Shown: positions 59,241 to 64,000 of the stretch, in pieces
How positions within the stretch are numbered: the stretch's first letter is position 1
Layout: each line of letters begins with the position of its first letter
Notes under the pieces: generated by a model
Told to the model about the DNA's origin: nothing
Databases searched by the model: none
What the model saw: only the letters and a program-made list of their open reading frames with translations
Source: Nemertoderma westbladi
Taxonomy: Eukaryota; Xenacoelomorpha; Nemertodermatida; Nemertodermatidae
NCBI GenBank assembly: GCA_032718475.1
Contig: JAUCBJ010007966.1
Location: 1 to 64,000, forward strand
Length of the DNA stretch: 64,000 bases
Direction: 5' to 3'
Made by a program: the position numbers and the translations under genes

Positions 59241-60939
59241 CTCTACATCAAACATATCGAAGAGTTGTGTAATATAACAGCATAGGCATGTTGTTATTTA
59301 TATTAGTTATTAGTCAGTTATTTGTGCCCCCTGGAGGACGAAAAAAACAAGTACTGGAAATATGATAATGAAAAATCACCTCAAAATCAATTTGATTTTA
59401 TGACCATATATGATTTTTGGGATGCTGATCACGAATATGACACTGAAAAATATCCAACCTTGTTGATTACTTTTGGATACGTGTCAATATGCGGCACGAA
59501 AACTACAAGTAACACAAATTTGATAACAAAAATCATAACCAAATCAATATAATTTTATGACATTATGGGTTTTCAGGGATGCTGATCACGAATATGACAC
59601 TCGACAATATCGTATTATCCAACCAAATTCGATTTTTGCAGTTTGAAATTTTATCTTACTTGTATTTTTCGCCCCACTAGACCAACACAAAAAATGATAG
59701 TTGCGTTACCACGAATGATTTCTAGCGAGTTGTAACGATATTGATATGATATTGATATTGCGGTAGTAACTAGTAACTGAATATGAATCTCTTAATTCCG
59801 CATCAAACACTTAGTAGAGTTAGAGTAGAGTAATATAAATTATCACATCAGTTCCTGAAATCATTAAACGACACTATTTTCCAGGACATGGTGTAGTTAA
59901 GTAGTAACCATACTCCATTATATATCAATAATTATTGCAGTTAATAAAAATTCCCCTAAATAATATCAGTCCCTCATTATATTGAAGTCGTAATATTAAT
60001 TCATCGTAGCATATCTATGAATTATGTATCAATAACCTTTGTTTATTAAATCTAAGATGCGAACACTATTAATAAGGACGCATTGTCTTACTTGAGATAC
60101 TCCGAAAGGGCCGATATGTCCTCGAGGGATTCAGATAGGAGTCCCGCTGGTTTAGGAGGGTAGCGTTATGGTTCTTAAAGAATACCCCCCCCCCCCCCCC
60201 CCCCCCAACCCCAAGTCCAGCAGTAGTAGCTTCATCTCTACATCAGATAAAAAAAAACAAATTTTACTCTCCTTCATGAATTTCGATGGACGACGGACCG
60301 TAATATTCTTTTTACTGGCGGTCTTCGAGGAGTTTGAGGCAATCTGCACACTGAAGTCGGAACAGATTCCGGTGATTCGTTGAACATGAAGAGCATCTTT
60401 TGATAAAGATGGCCGATTTTAGTTACTGAATATATCGCCCGTCGAAATGTACAAATGTTAGTGAAGGCCCTGTAGAAGAACCCTGACGAGTCGAACTAAG
60501 TGCCACTGTAGACCGAGCGTGCGAGCGGCATCCATACCCATACACACAGCAGTTTCCAACTATAACTGCTACTGCCTGCATACAGATTCAGATACAGTTC
60601 TATGTCCAGACCAAGATTAGGCCCCCGCGGCGCCGTGGCTGCCAGCCCGCTAGAGGTGATAATAACTATTCAAATAAACTGACGTAATCAAGTAATGTAA
60701 TAATGATAAGGCATTGATGCCTAACAGCATAATGCAGTCAGCAGTAATGGAATGCCTAACGTGCAAGTGATGCAGTACAACAGTCCGAGTGCAGCAGTGC
60801 AATGCAAATACCACATACAGAACAATACACTGCATTACCGAACCAGTACCAGAGTACTGAAGTACTGAAATAGAAGTGCACTGGATGGCACTTAGAATTT
60901 TCGACTGACAAATTGGCCATTTTTTAAAATGCCACAATT
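59241..60939. other. Non-coding stretch between the inverted copies
   Basis: Contains an imperfect tandem duplication of about 158 bp (59378-59535 and 59537-59690) sharing GGGATGCTGATCACGAATAT, and a C-run at 60187-60206. A frame around 60168-60383 lies over the C-run and is not convincing. Otherwise nothing recognised. Confidence 0.5.
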
Positions 60940-61434
60940 TTGTAAACCTTGCCAATGAAATCAGCACATTCTAAAACCCCAGTAGCCAAACTATACGGCC
61001 AAATTACCACTTTTGGATATTTGAAAATTTCGAGCTACTTGTAATTTTGGTGCTCTTTTAGTGTCTATTAAAAAATAAGCAATGAAGATTTTATTCGAAT
61101 TTCGCTTTCGATTACAAATAATGAATTCGACCAACCAAAAAAATCATAGTATGGTTTAATGGTTATACCCAAGTCTTTGAAGGGTGATGAATTTTGAGTA
61201 ATTTTATCAATTTCGAAAGGTGCTGATATAGTATGGGTGCCAGGAACTCCCCATATCTCGAAAACTACTGGAGCTATTACATTTTTATTTGTCTCATCTG
61301 AAAGAGGACATAATTTTAGTTAGGGACAAGTACTTTCGACGCGCTAGACGTATTGTTTCAGGGATTCTAACTAAGAGAAATGACTGGCCCACTAAATTTA
61401 GGGGCTTTGTAGCAGCTTGGCGGGTCGCATCTAT
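60940..61434 (+). repeat. Dispersed repeat, copy 2
   Basis: Plus-strand partner of 58767-59240. Similarity stops sharply after GCATCTAT at 61434, where copy 1 continues with unrelated sequence; this is a possible insertion boundary of the retroelement to the right. Confidence 0.8.
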
Positions 61435-62209
61435 ATGCACACACGAATTTAGGGAGTTGCAGTTTACCCTTCTTAGGTAAGCCGATTATAATGCCGAGCC
61501 AGCATAAAGGATAACAATTGAGTCCGCCGCTAAATATAAGGTTAAATAAGACAATGTAGATATGGATGTATCAAAGGTAACTGCGTTTTCACAGTTTGCG
61601 CTTGGAGGCCATCCGCAGAGCTGCTGGAGTTTTTCATTGTATTAGATAGAAGCACTTTGTATCTCTTCAGCCGTTATTTCATGGTCTGTAGATTGATGTA
61701 ATAGATATAACTATACTGTGCGGTGACGGGTATACATAACAGGCCATGCCTATATATTATATATTATTAAGTATAGTGCTGCTACCGGTACACAATATAC
61801 TATGTCACTCTAAGTCTGAGATGAGTAATATACGTCTGGATGTCCCAGTCTAGTCCTGTAGTCAGCATACATTTGATTACACCATGGCGCAAGTGTGTAG
61901 GCCTGATACCTACTGTAATATACAAATAAAGGAATACCAGTAGTTATTCGATGGAAACCTACCTACATGTAAATTCACTGCTCTGCATACAATTGCTACA
62001 ATATGCAGGAACTATGCTGAAATACAAAAATACTGGGCTGTAATACCGGTCCGTATCATACAGTCATACGGTGTGTTGGTGACCAGGCTGCCAGGGCTAA
62101 TCTGCTAATGGCGTAATACAGTAATATAACCGTATAAAGAATCACTGAATACCGGAATAGTGTATACACTGTACAGCTGTAGCCTAAGTGCCTAGGCCTA
62201 TACGCTAAT
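61435..62209 (+). other. Leader or possible 5' LTR of the gypsy-like element
   Basis: Non-coding, 775 bp, between a sharp repeat break and the gag ATG. It has a TATATATTATATATTATT stretch near 61750 and AAATAAA near 61923, which would fit an LTR. It starts close to a TG (TGCACACACG). The matching LTR lies outside the window and no primer-binding site could be assigned, so this is inference. Confidence 0.35.
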
Positions 62210-64000
62210 ATGGATGCATCTGCAACTGAATTAAAACAAGTAAAGAAAAGTCATATTGGGTTTAAATCTTATTTTACCCGATGTGTTAACTTATGTAATG
62301 CTAGTATACATAGTATTGACCAGCAACGAGTTTCTGACCGATCAAATCTGATGATCGATGACCTATTTGAACAATTTGGAAAAATAAAGATCGCTTATGA
62401 AAAATTAAATGAGTCACTTCTTAAATTAGAAGAATTCCCAGAAGATTGTTCTAATGAACAGGATCATTTCGACCAATGTACACAAGAAATGATGGATTTA
62501 CGAACTAAGGTTGGTATTATAATGAATACTGCCAGTACAGAAACTCTAACACATTCAGCCAACACACCTACCGGTAATAATTTTATTGGTGTTCAGAGCC
62601 TACCTAAGGACAATGCTCCTAGGGCTCCAGTAAATAAGCCACCCTGTTTGGATGATGATTTAGATATAAAATCATTTAATCGTTGGCGTAAATCTTGGAA
62701 TAATTATTCCAAAGTTGTGCAGCTAAATAAACAGCCAAGGGATGAACAGGTATCTGCATTTTTTGGTTATTGCACCCCAGCATTGCTATCCAAACTCGAA
62801 CATGCTGTTCACATTCCACAGGAGACAAACTTACAATTAGATGCAGTTTTAGGTGAATTAGAAAATTATCTAAGAAGTAAGCAGAATCTATCATTAGACA
62901 GACTAGAATTAACACTCTGTCGCCAAGTTGAAGGCGAAAATTTTGACGATTACTACACTCGTCTATGTGAAATTGCTAGTACAGCAGGCTTAAGAGACAT
63001 GACCGAAGACGAGTGGATGTCTACCCTGGTAACAGTCGGTATCCAAAACGAAGAAATTCGTCAAGATTTGCTTGCAAAGTCACCCCCATTAGATCATGAT
63101 GGTACCGTGAAGTTTTGCAGAACTGAAGAGGCAGCAAGGGTACACCGTGCTAAAGTTAAGCGTGTATTGTCAAGCGGCTCAAATAATTTTAGCACTGTTG
63201 CAGCCACAAGTTCTGCTACTGGGCAACATAGAAAAGGCCGGAGTAATCAACGCTATTTTAACCAAGGAGGTCGAAATCGTAGCTACTCCAAGGGAAGAAA
63301 TAAATCCCCTAACCCAGTCAGTAATCGCTCCGGATCTTGTTACCGTTGCGGCAACCCTCGCCATGAAAAGGGTATCAAATTCTGTCCTGCAATGGAAAGA
63401 ACATGTAATAAGTGTTTAAAAAAAGGACATTTTGCTTCTGTTTGCCACACAAAGGAATCGAAGATACAGTCGTCTTCTGCATCTGTTCATGCTGCCACAG
63501 TAGGGGATGAATCAGAATCACCTACAGTATCCGTTGTCATAGTTGACCCAAAGAGAGATAAATTTCTCGGATATTGCAGTGCTGTTGCAGATACTGGTTC
63601 AGGATATTCAGTTGCGGGTCCAAAATTTCTGAATTTAATGGGTTTATGCTTTGATGACCTTGCAGCACCATCATTGACTGATGAGCTTGTCAGTATTAAT
63701 GAACAATGTTTAGTGCAAATTGGGGAAATTGATCTCTCCATCCAGTTAGATGGCAGAGAGGTCACTGATAAAATCGTAATCTGCGAAGACATTCTTAAAT
63801 TATATATGTCACTTCATGCTTGTAAGGTGTTGGATATTGTATCCGAAAGTTTCCCTTACCCCCCACCATTAAAAAAACGTATCCCCATTGCTGGGATATT
63901 TGGTGTGCACAATGATACTGATACAACCCAGAGAAACCCTGTTATGGACACAGAGTTTATGGAAGATTGGCTAAATAATCTTCCAGTTGAACCAACTAAT
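62210..64000 (+). CDS. Ty3/gypsy-type gag-protease polyprotein, partial
   Basis: An ATG at 62210 opens a frame of 597 codons with no stop up to the window edge. The N-terminal region is acidic and helical. A gag-type core follows (FNRWRKSWNNYSK near residue 155, later LCRQVEGENFDDYYTRLCEI), as in Ty3/gypsy capsids. Next come a basic stretch and two CCHC zinc knuckles, CYRCGNPRHEKGIKFC (from residue 377) and CNKCLKKGHFASVC. An aspartic-protease motif ADTGSGYSV has its catalytic Asp at residue 461. Protease, reverse transcriptase and integrase would continue outside. The frame is intact as far as seen, so the copy may be young. Family call is from motifs; a chromovirus or other gypsy lineage cannot be told. 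Confidence 0.85.
   Translation, partial: MDASATELKQVKKSHIGFKSYFTRCVNLCNASIHSIDQQRVSDRSNLMIDDLFEQFGKIKIAYEKLNESLLKLEEFPEDCSNEQDHFDQCTQEMMDLRTKVGIIMNTASTETLTHSANTPTGNNFIGVQSLPKDNAPRAPVNKPPCLDDDLDIKSFNRWRKSWNNYSKVVQLNKQPRDEQVSAFFGYCTPALLSKLEHAVHIPQETNLQLDAVLGELENYLRSKQNLSLDRLELTLCRQVEGENFDDYYTRLCEIASTAGLRDMTEDEWMSTLVTVGIQNEEIRQDLLAKSPPLDHDGTVKFCRTEEAARVHRAKVKRVLSSGSNNFSTVAATSSATGQHRKGRSNQRYFNQGGRNRSYSKGRNKSPNPVSNRSGSCYRCGNPRHEKGIKFCPAMERTCNKCLKKGHFASVCHTKESKIQSSSASVHAATVGDESESPTVSVVIVDPKRDKFLGYCSAVADTGSGYSVAGPKFLNLMGLCFDDLAAPSLTDELVSINEQCLVQIGEIDLSIQLDGREVTDKIVICEDILKLYMSLHACKVLDIVSESFPYPPPLKKRIPIAGIFGVHNDTDTTQRNPVMDTEFMEDWLNNLPVEPTN

Noticed and set aside
60152-60383. Proline- or glycine-run frames on both strands
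   Set aside because: Driven by a C homopolymer; no splice signals or recognised similarity.
61289-61480. 63-codon plus-strand frame
   Set aside because: Same dispersed repeat as above, running past the repeat edge into unrelated sequence.

Overview
The window is nuclear DNA of an invertebrate metazoan. The evidence is spliced genes with GT-AG (and one likely GC-AG) introns, APE-type LINEs, a tRNA-derived SINE, a Ty3/gypsy-type retroelement, and unspliced flanking DNA that is AT-rich. I cannot name the species. Nothing prokaryotic is present.

Layout. (1) 1-23670 is one satellite built from 29-bp and 40-bp sister monomers, each carrying a telomere-like CCCTAA. It holds a single SINE and shows kilobase-scale internal duplications. 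(2) 23671-27694, minus strand, carries five exons of a DUF1704 / MATCAP-like tyrosine carboxypeptidase gene. The exon with the HEIGTH metal site ends exactly where the satellite begins. The introns hold a 655-bp palindromic foldback transposon with 9-bp target duplications and a broken LINE. (3) 27865-40016 is a series of unrelated tandem arrays with units of 11, 16, 36, 46 and 33 bp. The 16-bp array sits inside inverted repeats, and the 33-bp array is interrupted by a 5'-truncated LINE. (4) 40818-48356, minus strand, is one uninterrupted 2512-codon reading frame for a LOXHD1-like protein with 17 PLAT domains by my count. Two RFX X-box-like sites lie 213-294 bp upstream of the ATG. (5) 49028-50276 is another 5'-truncated copy of the same LINE, with a perfect 10-bp target duplication. 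(6) 50551-53781, minus strand, carries four phase-compatible exons of a gene I do not recognise, with a 700-bp TTAA-flanked MITE in one intron. (7) 53798-58597 is a near full-length but frameshifted LINE of a second family. (8) 58767-61434 holds two inverted copies of an approximately 480-bp repeat. (9) 62210-64000 is the open 5' part of a Ty3/gypsy-type gag-protease polyprotein that runs off the window.

The host genes are not an operon and have no evident joint pathway. LOXHD1 and MATCAP families both act on ciliary or microtubule structures in other animals, but a functional link here would be speculation. The most notable architecture is the large satellite abutting a splice donor of an apparently intact gene, together with five further independent tandem-array families within about 12 kb. 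I found no convincing new enzyme system; the candidates for follow-up are listed as findings.
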